Origin: Streptomyces barkulensis | Lineage (GTDB): Bacteria; Actinomycetota; Actinomycetes; Streptomycetales; Streptomycetaceae | Reading direction: 5' to 3' | DNA: 64,000 bases | Assembly (NCBI RefSeq): GCF_002843305.1 | Contig: NZ_PGSG01000027.1 | Location: 44,640 to 108,639, forward strand | Part shown: in pieces, positions 32,826 through 41,576 of the stretch | Position numbering within the stretch: the stretch's first letter is position 1 | Layout of the letters: each line of letters opens with the position of its first letter | The notes under the pieces: generated by a model | The model's database searches: none | What the model saw: the letters and a program-made list of their open reading frames with translations, nothing else | What the model was told of the DNA's origin: nothing | Translations under genes and position numbers: made by a program

Positions 32826-34334
32826 GTGACTGTCACCGAACTGGTGTCGTACGAGGACGCGCTGGCCTCCTACGATCCCGTCATGGGCCTTGAGGTCCAT
32901 GTCGAACTGGGCACCAGGACCAAGATGTTCTGCGGCTGCTCCACCTCGCTGGGCGCCGAGCCCAACACGCAGACCTGCCCCGTCTGCCTCGGACTGCCCG
33001 GCTCGCTGCCGGTGGTCAACGCCACGGCGGTGGAGTCCGCCGTGCGCATCGGTCTCGCGCTGAACTGCGAGATCGCCCAGTGGTGCCGCTTCGCCCGGAA
33101 GAACTACTTCTATCCGGACATGCCGAAGAACTTCCAGATCTCCCAGTACGACGAGCCGATCGCCTTCGACGGCTACCTGGACGTCCAGCTGGAGGACGGA
33201 GAGGTCTTCCGCGTCGGCATCGAGCGCGCCCACATGGAGGAGGACACCGGCAAGTCCACCCACATCGGCGGTGCCACCGGCCGTATCCACGGCGCCGTGC
33301 ACTCGCTGCTGGACTACAACCGCGCCGGCATCCCCCTGATCGAGATCGTCACCAAGCCGATCACCGGAGCCGGGGAGCGCGCGCCGGAGGTGGCCAAGGC
33401 GTACGTCGCCGAACTGCGCGAGCTCATCCGGGCCCTCGGGGTGTCCGAGGCCCGGATGGAGATGGGCCAGATGCGCTGCGACGTCAACCTGTCGCTGCGG
33501 CCGCACGGCACCGAGACGTTCGGCACCCGCTCGGAGACCAAGAACGTCAACTCGCTGCGCAGCGTGGAGCGGGCCACCCGCTTCGAGATCCAGCGCCACG
33601 CCGCGGTGCTGGGCTCGGGCGGGACGATCGTCCAGGAGACCCGCCACTTCCACGAGGACGACGGCTCCACCACCTCCGGCCGGGTCAAGGAGGAGGCGGA
33701 GGACTACCGCTACTTCCCCGAGCCGGACCTGGTGCCCGTCGCGCCCGCGCGCGAGTGGGTGGAGGAGCTGCGGGCCGGTCTGCCCGAGCTGCCGCGCCTG
33801 CGCCGCAACCGGCTGCGCGAGGAGTGGGGCATCTCCGAGCACGAGATGCAGTCCGTCCTCAACGCCGGCGCCATCGATCTGATCACCGCCACCATCGACG
33901 CCGGGGCCCCGGCCGACCAGGCCCGCAAGTGGTGGATGGGCGAGCTGGCCCGCCGGGCGAACGAGCAGGGCACCGAGCTGTCCGCCCTGCCGATCACCCC
34001 GGCCCAGGTCGCCCGGGTGTGCGAGCTGGTCGCCGACGGCTCCCTCAACGACAAGCTGGCCCGGCAGGTCATCGAGGGCGTCCTCGCCGGTGAGGGCGGG
34101 CCGGACGATGTCGTGGACAAGCGCGGACTGAAGGTCGTCTCGGACACCGGAGCGCTGAGTGCGGCCGTGGACGAGGCGATCGCCGCCAACGGGGCGATCG
34201 CCGAGAAGATCCGCGGCGGCAAGGTGGCGGCGGCGGGCGCGCTCGTCGGCGCCGTCATGAAGGCCACCCGGGGCCAGGCGGACGCCGCCCGGGTGCGCGA
34301 ACTCATCCTGGAGAAGCTGGGCGTGCAGGGCTGA
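32826..34334 (+). CDS. gatB: Aspartyl/glutamyl-tRNA amidotransferase subunit B
   Basis: This 502-residue protein is full length. The catalytic GatB core has [34 protein letters not shown] with zinc cysteines, [22 protein letters not shown] and [12 protein letters not shown]; the C-terminal YqeY-like tail includes [18 protein letters not shown]. It activates the misacylated tRNA and uses ammonia channelled from GatA. GTG 32826 follows GAAAGG by about ten bases; an upstream TTG at 32817 is less likely. Confidence 0.96.
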   Translation: MTVTELVSYEDALASYDPVMGLEVHVELGTRTKMFCGCSTSLGAEPNTQTCPVCLGLPGSLPVVNATAVESAVRIGLALNCEIAQWCRFARKNYFYPDMPKNFQISQYDEPIAFDGYLDVQLEDGEVFRVGIERAHMEEDTGKSTHIGGATGRIHGAVHSLLDYNRAGIPLIEIVTKPITGAGERAPEVAKAYVAELRELIRALGVSEARMEMGQMRCDVNLSLRPHGTETFGTRSETKNVNSLRSVERATRFEIQRHAAVLGSGGTIVQETRHFHEDDGSTTSGRVKEEAEDYRYFPEPDLVPVAPAREWVEELRAGLPELPRLRRNRLREEWGISEHEMQSVLNAGAIDLITATIDAGAPADQARKWWMGELARRANEQGTELSALPITPAQVARVCELVADGSLNDKLARQVIEGVLAGEGGPDDVVDKRGLKVVSDTGALSAAVDEAIAANGAIAEKIRGGKVAAAGALVGAVMKATRGQADAARVRELILEKLGVQG

Positions 34335-34352
34335 CGCCCGCCCGGCCGCCAT

Positions 34353-34395
34353 GGCCAGGCCCCGTGCTCCCGGACAGGGAACGCGGGGCCTGGCC
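34353..34395. terminator. Two-way terminator between gatB and the DUF6191 gene
   Basis: GGCCAGGCCCCG (34353-34364) pairs perfectly with 34384-34395 around a 19-base partly paired loop. It lies between converging genes. Confidence 0.7.
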
Positions 34396-34448
34396 GTTTG
34401 CCGTGCGAGGCCGCTGGCGGGGCCGGCACCAGGGGCCGGTGCGCGAGG

Positions 34449-34628
34449 TCAGGCCGACTTCGGGGCGGAACCGCGGGTCCTGATCAGAACATGCCCGGAG
34501 GAGAGGTCGATCGGGCCGCGCCCCGGATCGTGGCTGCCCTCCTCCACCCGGGTGTTCTCCAGCCGCCTGCGCTCGTCGTCGGCGTGGCGGCGCCCGGGGT
34601 TGAACAGCTCCTCGATCAGGTTGAACAT
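34449..34628 (-). CDS. DUF6191 family small protein
   Basis: This 59-residue protein opens MFNLIEELFNPGRRHADDER, followed by NTRVEEG and a DPGRGPIDLSSGHVLIR end. This is the recurrent pattern of a small streptomycete family (DUF6191); function unknown. The start overlaps the stop of the sugar dehydrogenase gene (TGATG), and that gene's last codons supply the GGAGG site, so expression is coupled to it. Confidence 0.8.
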   Translation of the reverse strand: MFNLIEELFNPGRRHADDERRRLENTRVEEGSHDPGRGPIDLSSGHVLIRTRGSAPKSA

Positions 34629-35833
34629 CAACTGACCTCCAGCTTCAGGATGCGGTCGTCGTCCTCGGCGGGCGTACCGCGCGAGTCGGTCTCACTGGTC
34701 ACCAGCCACAGCCCGTCGCCGCCGTCGGAGACGACCGTCCGCAACCGCCCGTACTCACCTTCCAGGAACGCCTGCGGCCGTGCCACCTTTTTCGCGCCAT
34801 CCAAGGGAACGCGCCACAGCCGCTCCCCCCGCAGCGACGCCATCCACACCGAACCCTTCGCGACGGCGATGCCGCTGGGGGAGGCCTCGGCGGGCTTCCA
34901 CTGCGCCACGGGGTCGATGAAGCCCTCCTCGCCGGCCTCGCCCTCCACCTCGGGCCAGCCGTAGTTCCCGCCGGGCCGGATCAGGTTGAGCTCGTCCCAG
35001 GTGTTCTGGCCGAACTCCGAAGCCCACAGGCGCTTTTCCGCGTCCCAGGCCAGTCCCTGGACGTTGCGGTGGCCCCAGGAGTAGACGACCGAGTCCGCCT
35101 CGGGGTTGCCGCGGCCGGGGGGTTCGCCCTCCGGTGTCATGCGCAGGATCTTGCCGCCGAGGGATTCCCGGTCCTGGGCGAGGCTCCGGTCGCCGGAGTC
35201 GCCGGTGCCCACGTAGAGCATCCGGTCCGGGCCGAAGGCGATCCGGCCGCCGTTGTGGACCATCCCCTTGGGGATGCCGCGCAGGACCGTGCTGGGCGCG
35301 CCGAGCCGGTTGCCCTCCTCCTTGCCGGCGTCGTAGAGCATGCGCACGACCCGGTTGTCGGAGGCGCTGGTGAAGTACGCGTAGATGTAGCGGTCCTCGG
35401 CGAAGTCGGGCGGCACGGCGATGCCCAGCAGGCCGCCCTCGCCGCCCGGTTCGACGCCGGGCACCGAACCCAGCTCGGTGGCCTTCCCGCTCTCCGGGTC
35501 GACCAGCGAGATCGTGCCCTCGTCCCGGGAGGAGACCAGCAGACCGCCGTCGGGCAGCGGAGCCAGCCCCCAGGGGGAGTCCAGGTTCTCCGCCACGGTG
35601 CCGGTGACCTCCGCCGAGCCCTCGGCGGGCGCGGCCGAGGAACCGGGGGAGCGGGACTCACCGGGGGAGGGGGACGGGGAGGAGGTGGCGCCGGTGCGGT
35701 CCGGTGCCCCCTCACCGGCCCCGCCGTCCGAACAGCCCGCCACCAGCAGGGCGAGCCCGGCGAGGGCGGCGGCGGCCTTCCGCAGCGGCGGCCGCGGCCG
35801 CGGACGTACGGACGGGGGACGGCTTCGCGGCAT
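34628..35833 (-). CDS. Lipoprotein PQQ-dependent sugar dehydrogenase family (GSDH)
   Basis: This 401-residue protein has a lipoprotein signal (ALAGLALLVAGC), then a Ser/Pro/Gly-rich linker and a six-bladed propeller from about residue 80. Propeller features are LDSPWGLAPLPDGGLLVSSR, GLLGIAVPPDFAEDRYIYAYF, GGRIAFGPDRMLYVGTGD, YSWGHRNVQGLAWD, and NYGWPEVEGEAG. These match soluble glucose/sorbosone dehydrogenases; the activity needs PQQ, which the organism may not make, so oxidation of a sugar is likely but not certain. AAAGG precedes ATG 35833. Confidence 0.87.
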   Translation of the reverse strand: MPRSRPPSVRPRPRPPLRKAAAALAGLALLVAGCSDGGAGEGAPDRTGATSSPSPSPGESRSPGSSAAPAEGSAEVTGTVAENLDSPWGLAPLPDGGLLVSSRDEGTISLVDPESGKATELGSVPGVEPGGEGGLLGIAVPPDFAEDRYIYAYFTSASDNRVVRMLYDAGKEEGNRLGAPSTVLRGIPKGMVHNGGRIAFGPDRMLYVGTGDSGDRSLAQDRESLGGKILRMTPEGEPPGRGNPEADSVVYSWGHRNVQGLAWDAEKRLWASEFGQNTWDELNLIRPGGNYGWPEVEGEAGEEGFIDPVAQWKPAEASPSGIAVAKGSVWMASLRGERLWRVPLDGAKKVARPQAFLEGEYGRLRTVVSDGGDGLWLVTSETDSRGTPAEDDDRILKLEVS

Positions 35834-35963
35834 CGGTGCGCCTTTCGACTACTCGACTACGGGCAGCTCTCGCCTGCGGTGCGGGGGCCGGCCGTGCACG
35901 CGGTGCGCACCACCGGCCCGTACACCCGACCGTACGCCGTGAAGGCGCCGGATTGTTCCCGGC

Positions 35964-36962
35964 TCAGTCCCACGACCCCTGGGCGGCGGGCAGCGCGGCG
36001 ATCTCCGCCAGGTCCCGCGCGGTCAGCTCCAGACGTGCCGCCGCCGCGTTCTCCACCGCCCAGCGCTCCTTCTTGGCGCCCGGCACCGGCACCACGTGCC
36101 GCCCCTGGGCCAGCAGCCAGGCCAGGGCCACCTGTGCCGGGGTGGCGTCGCCGTGCCGGGCGGCGACGCGCCGCAGCCCGGCGACGATCGGCTGGTTGGC
36201 CGCCATCATCTCGGCCGTGAACCGCGGGTGCCGGGCGCGTACGTCGTCGCGCTCGAAGCCGCCGCCCGGGGTGAGGGTGCCGGTCAGGAAGCCGCTGCCC
36301 AGCGGCATCGCGGCCAGAAGGCCGACGCCGCGCGCCTCGCACCACGGCAACAGCGAGGCCAGGGCCTCGGGCGACCACACCGACAGTTCGGCCTCCACAC
36401 AGCTGACCGGGAAGACCTGCTGGATCCGCTCCAGTTGCCGGAGCGTTCCGGCGTACGCGGGTGCGCTCGACCCGCGGCGCCGCTCCCGCGCGCCCACCGC
36501 GCACAGTCCCAGCGAGCGCACCTTGCCGGCCGCGACCAGTTCGGCCATCGCGCCCCAGGTCTCCTCGACGGGCACCTCCGGATCGGCGCGGTGGAGCTGG
36601 TAGAGGTCGATCACATCGGTCTGCAGCCGGCGCAGCGAGGCGTCGCAGGCGCGCTTCACATAGCCGGGGCGCCCGTTGGCGACGATGTGCTGCTCGCCGG
36701 CGAGGAGGCCGCACTTGGTGGAGACGAACACATCCGCGCGGCGCCGCCGCAGCACCCGGCCCAGCAGCAGCTCGTTGGTGAACGGCCCGTACATGTCGGC
36801 GGTGTCCAGCAGCGTCACCCCGCGGTCGAGGGCCGCGTGCACCGTGCGCATCGAGGACTCGCCGTCCCGCTCGGACGCGGTGTAGGCCCAGCTCATCGGC
36901 ATGCAGCCGAGCCCGATGGCACCCACCTCCAGTGCCCCCGCACCGATTGTCCTGCGCTCCAC
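35964..36962 (-). CDS. Aldo/keto reductase
   Basis: This protein of about 332 residues is a TIM-barrel AKR. It has IGLGCMPMSWAY, LDTADMYGPFTNELLLG (catalytic Asp and Tyr), FVSTKCGL (catalytic Lys), DLYQLHRADPEVPVEET (catalytic His), and the NADPH-binding VPVPGAKKERWAVEN. It reduces an aldehyde or ketone with NADPH; natural substrate unknown. The chosen GTG at 36962 lies 10 bases after GAGGAGGGA. Adding the N-terminal extension to 37097 would overlap the divergent dehydrogenase gene and is rejected. Confidence 0.88.
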   Translation of the reverse strand: MERRTIGAGALEVGAIGLGCMPMSWAYTASERDGESSMRTVHAALDRGVTLLDTADMYGPFTNELLLGRVLRRRRADVFVSTKCGLLAGEQHIVANGRPGYVKRACDASLRRLQTDVIDLYQLHRADPEVPVEETWGAMAELVAAGKVRSLGLCAVGARERRRGSSAPAYAGTLRQLERIQQVFPVSCVEAELSVWSPEALASLLPWCEARGVGLLAAMPLGSGFLTGTLTPGGGFERDDVRARHPRFTAEMMAANQPIVAGLRRVAARHGDATPAQVALAWLLAQGRHVVPVPGAKKERWAVENAAAARLELTARDLAEIAALPAAQGSWD

Positions 36963-37068
36963 CTGGACGTGCTCCCTCCTCGCCCCCGCGGGGTCGCCCC
37001 CGTAGGGCGCTCCCAACCTAACGGGTGGCTTCCGGCGCCTCCGCACAGCCTCCGGATAGCCTCTGGCC

Positions 37069-38010
37069 ATGGCTTCCGCAGATGTCTGGCTGCCCATCCC
37101 GCCCGCCGAGATGGGCGGGCTGCCCGAGTCGTTCCGCTACGTCCACTGGGACGGGGAGGAGGAGTTCCCGGCGGACCCCGCGGACTGCGTCTTCTACGCC
37201 GTTCCCTATCTGAAGGGTCAGGCCGTCGCCGTACGACCGCTGGCGCACATGCCGAACGTACGGGTGGTGCAGACGCTCACCGCGGGCATCGACCACGTGG
37301 AGTCCGCCGTACCGCAACTGCCCCGGGGCACGCTGCTGTGCAACGCCCGCGGCGTCCACGACGCGAGCACCGCCGAACTGGCGCTCACCCTCGCCCTCGC
37401 CTCGCTGCGCGGCATCCCCTCCTTCGTCCGGGCCCAGGACGCCGGACGGTGGACGCCGGGATTCCGGCCCTCCCTCGCCGATCGGACGGCGCTGATCGTC
37501 GGCTACGGCTCCATCGGCGCCGCCATCGAGGACCGGCTGGCGCCCTTCGAACCGGAGGCGGTCCACCGGGTGGCCCGCAGCGCCCGCACCGTGCCGCGCG
37601 GTCCGGTGCACGCCCTCGCCGACCTGCCCCGGCTGCTGCCCGGGGCCGACGTGGTCTTCCTGGTCACCCCGCTCACCGACGCCACCCGCCATCTGGTGGA
37701 CGCGGGCTTCCTGTCGCGCATGAAGGACGGAGCACTGCTGGTGAACGTCGCGCGCGGCGCCGTCGTGGACACCGAAGCGCTGCTGGCGGAGCTGGAGTCC
37801 GGGCGGCTGCGGGCGGCGCTCGACGTCACCGATCCCGAGCCGCTGCCCGCCGGCCACCCGTTGTGGAAGGCGCCCGGCACCCTGATCACACCGCACGCGG
37901 GAGGCCCGACGTCCGCGTTCCTGCCGCGCGCCAAGCGGCTGCTCCGCGCCCAGCTGCGGCGCTTCGCGGCCGGGGAGGAGCCGGAGAACGTCGTCGCATC
38001 GGCCGGGTGA
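37069..38010 (+). CDS. D-isomer-specific 2-hydroxyacid dehydrogenase
   Basis: This 313-residue protein has an NAD-binding Rossmann domain with ALIVGYGSIGAAIE (about 143-156) and the catalytic Arg in NVARGAVVD, Glu in DPEPLPAGHPLW and His in ITPHAGGPTS. The sequence lacks the GAVH-type 3-phosphoglycerate features, so it is a general 2-ketoacid reductase (hydroxypyruvate or glyoxylate type), not SerA. ATG 37069 is divergent from the aldo/keto reductase, with a 106-base gap. Confidence 0.9.
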   Translation: MASADVWLPIPPAEMGGLPESFRYVHWDGEEEFPADPADCVFYAVPYLKGQAVAVRPLAHMPNVRVVQTLTAGIDHVESAVPQLPRGTLLCNARGVHDASTAELALTLALASLRGIPSFVRAQDAGRWTPGFRPSLADRTALIVGYGSIGAAIEDRLAPFEPEAVHRVARSARTVPRGPVHALADLPRLLPGADVVFLVTPLTDATRHLVDAGFLSRMKDGALLVNVARGAVVDTEALLAELESGRLRAALDVTDPEPLPAGHPLWKAPGTLITPHAGGPTSAFLPRAKRLLRAQLRRFAAGEEPENVVASAG

Positions 38011-38333
38011 CGGCCTCGCCGGGCGGCCGGGGGTGTGAGACGGGTGGTGCGGGCGCGGACGACCGCCCGCACGGCCATCCGTACGCTCCGAACACGAATG
38101 GCTGCGTATTGTATCGGCGATTCCCTCATTAGTCACGCTGTGTAGAAGAGGTATGTCCCTGAGTGACCGGTCTGGTGTATCGTCCGACCCGGGGGCGTAC
38201 CAGACCAGCGAGGGGGGACGGGCGACATGCACGGCCACCGGACGAACCACCGGACGCACGAACGGTGTTGGACACGGCCCCGGCCCGCGGAGCCCGGGCC
38301 GGGGCAGGGACTGCCGCACCCGGAGGCGGCGCG
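38011..38333 (+). promoter_or_regulatory. Regulatory region upstream of the PAS-GGDEF-EAL gene
   Basis: This is 323 bases with no gene. AT-rich DNA at about 38100-38135 (GCGTATTGTATCGG, CATTAG) is the likely promoter area, and a BldD-like box lies at 38133-38145. Further down an inverted repeat GGTCTGGT (38169-38176) and ACCAGACC (38199-38206) could bind a regulator or fold in the leader RNA. GGAGGCGG at 38322-38329 sets the start at 38334. Confidence 0.5.
38133..38145 (+). promoter_or_regulatory. Candidate BldD box
   Basis: TCACGCTGTGTAG matches the BldD consensus TnACnC(A/T)GnGTnA at every fixed position except the last (G for A). BldD is the c-di-GMP-responsive developmental repressor and is known to bind promoters of several c-di-GMP enzymes, and the next gene is one. 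The site is 188 bases before the start codon. Confidence 0.55.
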
Positions 38334-41300
38334 ATGAGCGCCCGGGGGGCGGAACAGCCCCGCTTCCCGCGGCTGCCCCGCACGGCCCGCCCGCACGACG
38401 GGACGGGCGCCGGGGAACGGAGGGCGTTCCCGCGGCTGGCGCTCGCCGCCCTGTGCGGGGCGTACGCGGTGGGCGCGCTGCTGGGCTGGGGATCACCGGC
38501 GGTGGCGCTGTTCATGGGCGACTTCGGGCTGAGCGCCGCGGCCTTCGCCGCCGCGGGATCGTGTGTGCACTACGCCCGCATCCACCCGGACACGCCGTTC
38601 CGGCCCGCCTGGACGCTGTTCGGGATCTCCTCGGCGATGGCCGGGCTCGGAAACGGGATCTGGGGCTGGTACGAGGTCGTGCTGGGCGAACCCGTGCCCA
38701 GCCCCTCCGCGGCGGACTTCTGCTTCCTGCTCTTCGCGCCACCGGCCATCGTCGGACTGCTGGTCCTCGCCAAACGGCCGGTCACCCGGGCCGGCTGGAC
38801 GCGCCTGGTCCTGGACGCCTGGCTGGTCGGCGGCTCGCTGCTCACCCTCTCCTGGAGCCTGGCGCTGGACCACCCCTCGTACTGGCGGGGCGAGTCCCTC
38901 TCCCTGGTGGCCCTGTCGCTGGCCTACCCCCTGATGGACATCGTGCTGATCAGCATGGTCCTCGCACTCCACTTCCGCCGCTCGTCCGCCCACCGCTCCG
39001 CCGTCAACACCGTCATCGGAGCCCTCGCGCTCACCGTGCTCTGCGACGCCCTGTTCACCTCGCCCCTGCTGCGGGAGAGCTACACCTCCGGCCAGATCCT
39101 CGACGCCGGCTGGTTCGCCGGCTCGCTGCTGCTCGCGTACGCCCCCTGGGTCGGCTGCCGGGAAGGGGACGGCAGCCGGCACGCGCCCCTGCGTCCGGCC
39201 GTCCGGCCGCCCGCGCCCGGGAACGGAGCGGTGGCCGGGTCGCTGGCCGCCCTCGCCCCGTACCTGGCGGCCGCCGTCTGCACCCTGGGGATCCTCTACA
39301 ACGTCCGCGACGGCGGGGCCATCGACCCGGTGGTGCTGCTGACCGGCTGCACCGTCGTCCTGGCCCTGGTGGTCCGGCAGGGCATCATGCTGCTGGAGAA
39401 CATCCGCCTCACCCAGGAACTGGCCCAGAAGGAGAACCACTTCAGGTCGCTGGTACAGGGGTCCAGCGACGTCATCATGATCGCCTCGCCGGCCGGGATG
39501 CTGCGCTACGTCTCCCCGGCCGCCGCCGGCGTCTACGGCCGGGAGCCGGACAAGCTGGTCGGCTCCGAGCTGGCCTCCCTCATCCACCCCGAGGACCTGG
39601 GCCGGGTCCTGCACGAGGTGCGCCGCTTCCTGGCCACCCCGCCCCGGGAGGAGCCCTCCACCCGCATCGAGTGCCGCATCCGGCACGCCTCGGACCGCTG
39701 GCTCAACGTCGAGTCCACGGTCAACCGCTACCAGGGCGGCCTGATCTTCAACAGCCGCGACGTGACCGAACGGGTGCGGCTCCAGGCGCAGCTCCAGCAC
39801 AACGCCTCCCACGACCCGCTGACCGACCTGCCCAACCGCTCGCTGTTCACCGAGCGCGTCCACCAGGCGCTCGGCGGCCGCCGCCGGGGCGACGCGAGGG
39901 CGGGCCACACGGCGGTGCTCTACATCGACCTCGACGGCTTCAAGGCCGTCAACGACACCATCGGCCACCAGGCGGGGGACGAGCTGCTGATCCAGGCGGC
40001 CCGCCGCCTGCGGGAGGCCGTACGGGCCGGTGACACCGCGGCCCGGCTCGGCGGGGACGAGTTCGCCGCGCTCATCGTCGGCGACGGGAAGTGTGACCGG
40101 GCCGAGCGCGAGTACCGCGTCCTGGAGATCGCCGAGCGGCTGCGCACCACCCTCTCCCGGCCCTACCGGGTCGAGGGCGGCGAGGCGCGGGTCGCCGCCT
40201 CCATCGGCGTGGCCTTCGCCGAGCCCGGAGTTACCCCGGCCGTGCTGATGCGCCATGCCGACCTGGCGATGTACCGCGCCAAGCAGGCGGGCAAGAACCG
40301 GGTCGAGCTGTACGCCTCGCAGCCGCAGGCCGAGGCCGTCCGCCGGGCGGAGCTGACCACCGACCGGCTGCGCGGAGTGCTGGCGGAGAGCGAGTTCGCG
40401 CTGCTCCACCAGCCCGTGGTCGAGCTCTCCAGCGGAAAGATCACCTCGGTCGCGGCCCAGGCCCGCAGGCGTTCCGCCCGGGGTGTGCTGTTCCCGCCGG
40501 GCGGGCCCCAGCCCGCCCCCCAGGCCCGGCCCGTACCGCCGGCGCGGTACGGCCCGCAGCCCCCGCACGTCCCCACCGCGGCGGACGCCCGCGGCGGCGA
40601 CGGCGGGGACGCGGGCCGGTGGCTGCTGCGCAGGGCCGTCGAGCAGGCCGCCGAACGGCACCACGCGGGCTACCGCGTGCCGGTGTCCGTAAGACTGGAC
40701 GCGTGCCGCCTCACCGACCGCTCCACGACCCCGGCCACCGTCGAGGCGCTGCTGTCCCGGCACGGGCTGCCGCCCGACGCCCTCGTCGTCGAACTGGCCG
40801 ACACCGACCCCCGCGTCTCCCTGGACGAACTGGAGCTGTGGGTCACCGCACTGCGGCGGATCGGGGTCGGCATCACCCTGGACGGCTTCGGCGGCGCCCA
40901 CTCCGGTCTCGCCGCACTCCGCAGACTCCCCGCCGACGCGCTGAGGCTGGACCGCGCGCTGGTCGACGGTGTGGTGGACTCCCCCAGGGTGCGGAAAATC
41001 ACCTCCGGGCTGCTGCGGATCGCCGACGACCTCGGGATGCTCTCCGTCGCCGACGGCGTGGACCTGCCGGAACAGGCCGCGACGCTGCGCGCGCTGGGCT
41101 GCACCCACGCCCAGGGCGCCGCCTTCTCCAAGCCCCTGGACGAGCACCGTCTCAGGCGTGCCCTGGCCCGCGGGAGCTACCCCGTCTCCGGCGAGGAGCA
41201 GCACTTCCCGGGCGTCGGCCGCTCGGTGGTGGTCGCAGGCTCGCTGCCGGCGCACAGGAGTGGACCGGCCGCGCACGGCCCGGTGGCACATCCCCCATTG

Positions 41301-41336
41301 CGATCAAATAGTGAGACGTCCGTCCCACCCACTTGA
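38334..41336 (+). CDS. Membrane PAS-GGDEF protein with degenerate EAL domain (diguanylate cyclase)
   Basis: The product is 1000 residues. About nine to ten hydrophobic segments occupy residues 30-340, then a PAS domain (about 365-475, FRSLVQGSSDVIMIASPAG), then GGDEF with intact RLGGDEFAAL near 572, and a C-terminal EAL-fold region (about 675-930). That region has lost its catalytic signature: EAL is replaced by VAAQA, the DDFGTGYSS loop by LDGFGGAHSG, and a linker rich in Pro/Gly is inserted after it. The enzyme should make c-di-GMP and use the EAL fold only for binding or regulation. The position fits the cyclase gene just before ilvB in S. coelicolor. ATG 38334 has GGAGGCGG; a longer frame from 38163 reads through the regulatory region. 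Confidence 0.88.
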   Translation: MSARGAEQPRFPRLPRTARPHDGTGAGERRAFPRLALAALCGAYAVGALLGWGSPAVALFMGDFGLSAAAFAAAGSCVHYARIHPDTPFRPAWTLFGISSAMAGLGNGIWGWYEVVLGEPVPSPSAADFCFLLFAPPAIVGLLVLAKRPVTRAGWTRLVLDAWLVGGSLLTLSWSLALDHPSYWRGESLSLVALSLAYPLMDIVLISMVLALHFRRSSAHRSAVNTVIGALALTVLCDALFTSPLLRESYTSGQILDAGWFAGSLLLAYAPWVGCREGDGSRHAPLRPAVRPPAPGNGAVAGSLAALAPYLAAAVCTLGILYNVRDGGAIDPVVLLTGCTVVLALVVRQGIMLLENIRLTQELAQKENHFRSLVQGSSDVIMIASPAGMLRYVSPAAAGVYGREPDKLVGSELASLIHPEDLGRVLHEVRRFLATPPREEPSTRIECRIRHASDRWLNVESTVNRYQGGLIFNSRDVTERVRLQAQLQHNASHDPLTDLPNRSLFTERVHQALGGRRRGDARAGHTAVLYIDLDGFKAVNDTIGHQAGDELLIQAARRLREAVRAGDTAARLGGDEFAALIVGDGKCDRAEREYRVLEIAERLRTTLSRPYRVEGGEARVAASIGVAFAEPGVTPAVLMRHADLAMYRAKQAGKNRVELYASQPQAEAVRRAELTTDRLRGVLAESEFALLHQPVVELSSGKITSVAAQARRRSARGVLFPPGGPQPAPQARPVPPARYGPQPPHVPTAADARGGDGGDAGRWLLRRAVEQAAERHHAGYRVPVSVRLDACRLTDRSTTPATVEALLSRHGLPPDALVVELADTDPRVSLDELELWVTALRRIGVGITLDGFGGAHSGLAALRRLPADALRLDRALVDGVVDSPRVRKITSGLLRIADDLGMLSVADGVDLPEQAATLRALGCTHAQGAAFSKPLDEHRLRRALARGSYPVSGEEQHFPGVGRSVVVAGSLPAHRSGPAAHGPVAHPPLRSNSETSVPPT

Positions 41337-41369
41337 CACCTCGGGCACTGCGGGAGGAAGGTCGGTGCC

Positions 41370-41411
41370 ATGCGCACCCGACTTCTCGTAATTGGACAGC
41401 GCGTCGACTGA
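41370..41411 (+). CDS. ilvB leader peptide (13 residues, branched-chain codons)
   Basis: The ATG after GGGAGGAAGG (41351-41360) opens MRTRLLVIGQRVD and stops at 41411. The adjacent Leu-Leu-Val-Ile codons are the control codons. It lies just before a set of alternative hairpins and a T-tailed terminator ahead of ilvB. Confidence 0.85.
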   Translation: MRTRLLVIGQRVD

Positions 41412-41484
41412 CACAGGGCATGTCCGCCCTGTGGACGACATCGACGCGCTCCCCTCGCTTGCCTGACGGCACGAGGGGTTTTTT
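41398..41484 (+). promoter_or_regulatory. ilvB transcription attenuator
   Basis: AGCGCGTCGA (41398-41407, over the leader stop) pairs perfectly with 41441-41450, enclosing an inner hairpin CACAGGGC/GCCCTGTG (41412-41433). Directly after this comes the terminator CCCCTCG (41451-41457) with CGAGGGG (41472-41478), followed by TTTTTT (41479-41484). When charged Leu, Val or Ile tRNA is short, ribosome stalling in the leader peptide should change which stems form; scarcity then favours read-through into ilvBNC. The exact anti-terminator pairing needs folding. Confidence 0.82.
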
Positions 41485-41576
41485 GTTGCACCGGTGCCAG
41501 CGGCACTCGAGCGCGACCCACCCACAGCCATCTACAACGAGCGTCAAACCCTCAACTCTCCGAGAAGAGACAAGTG

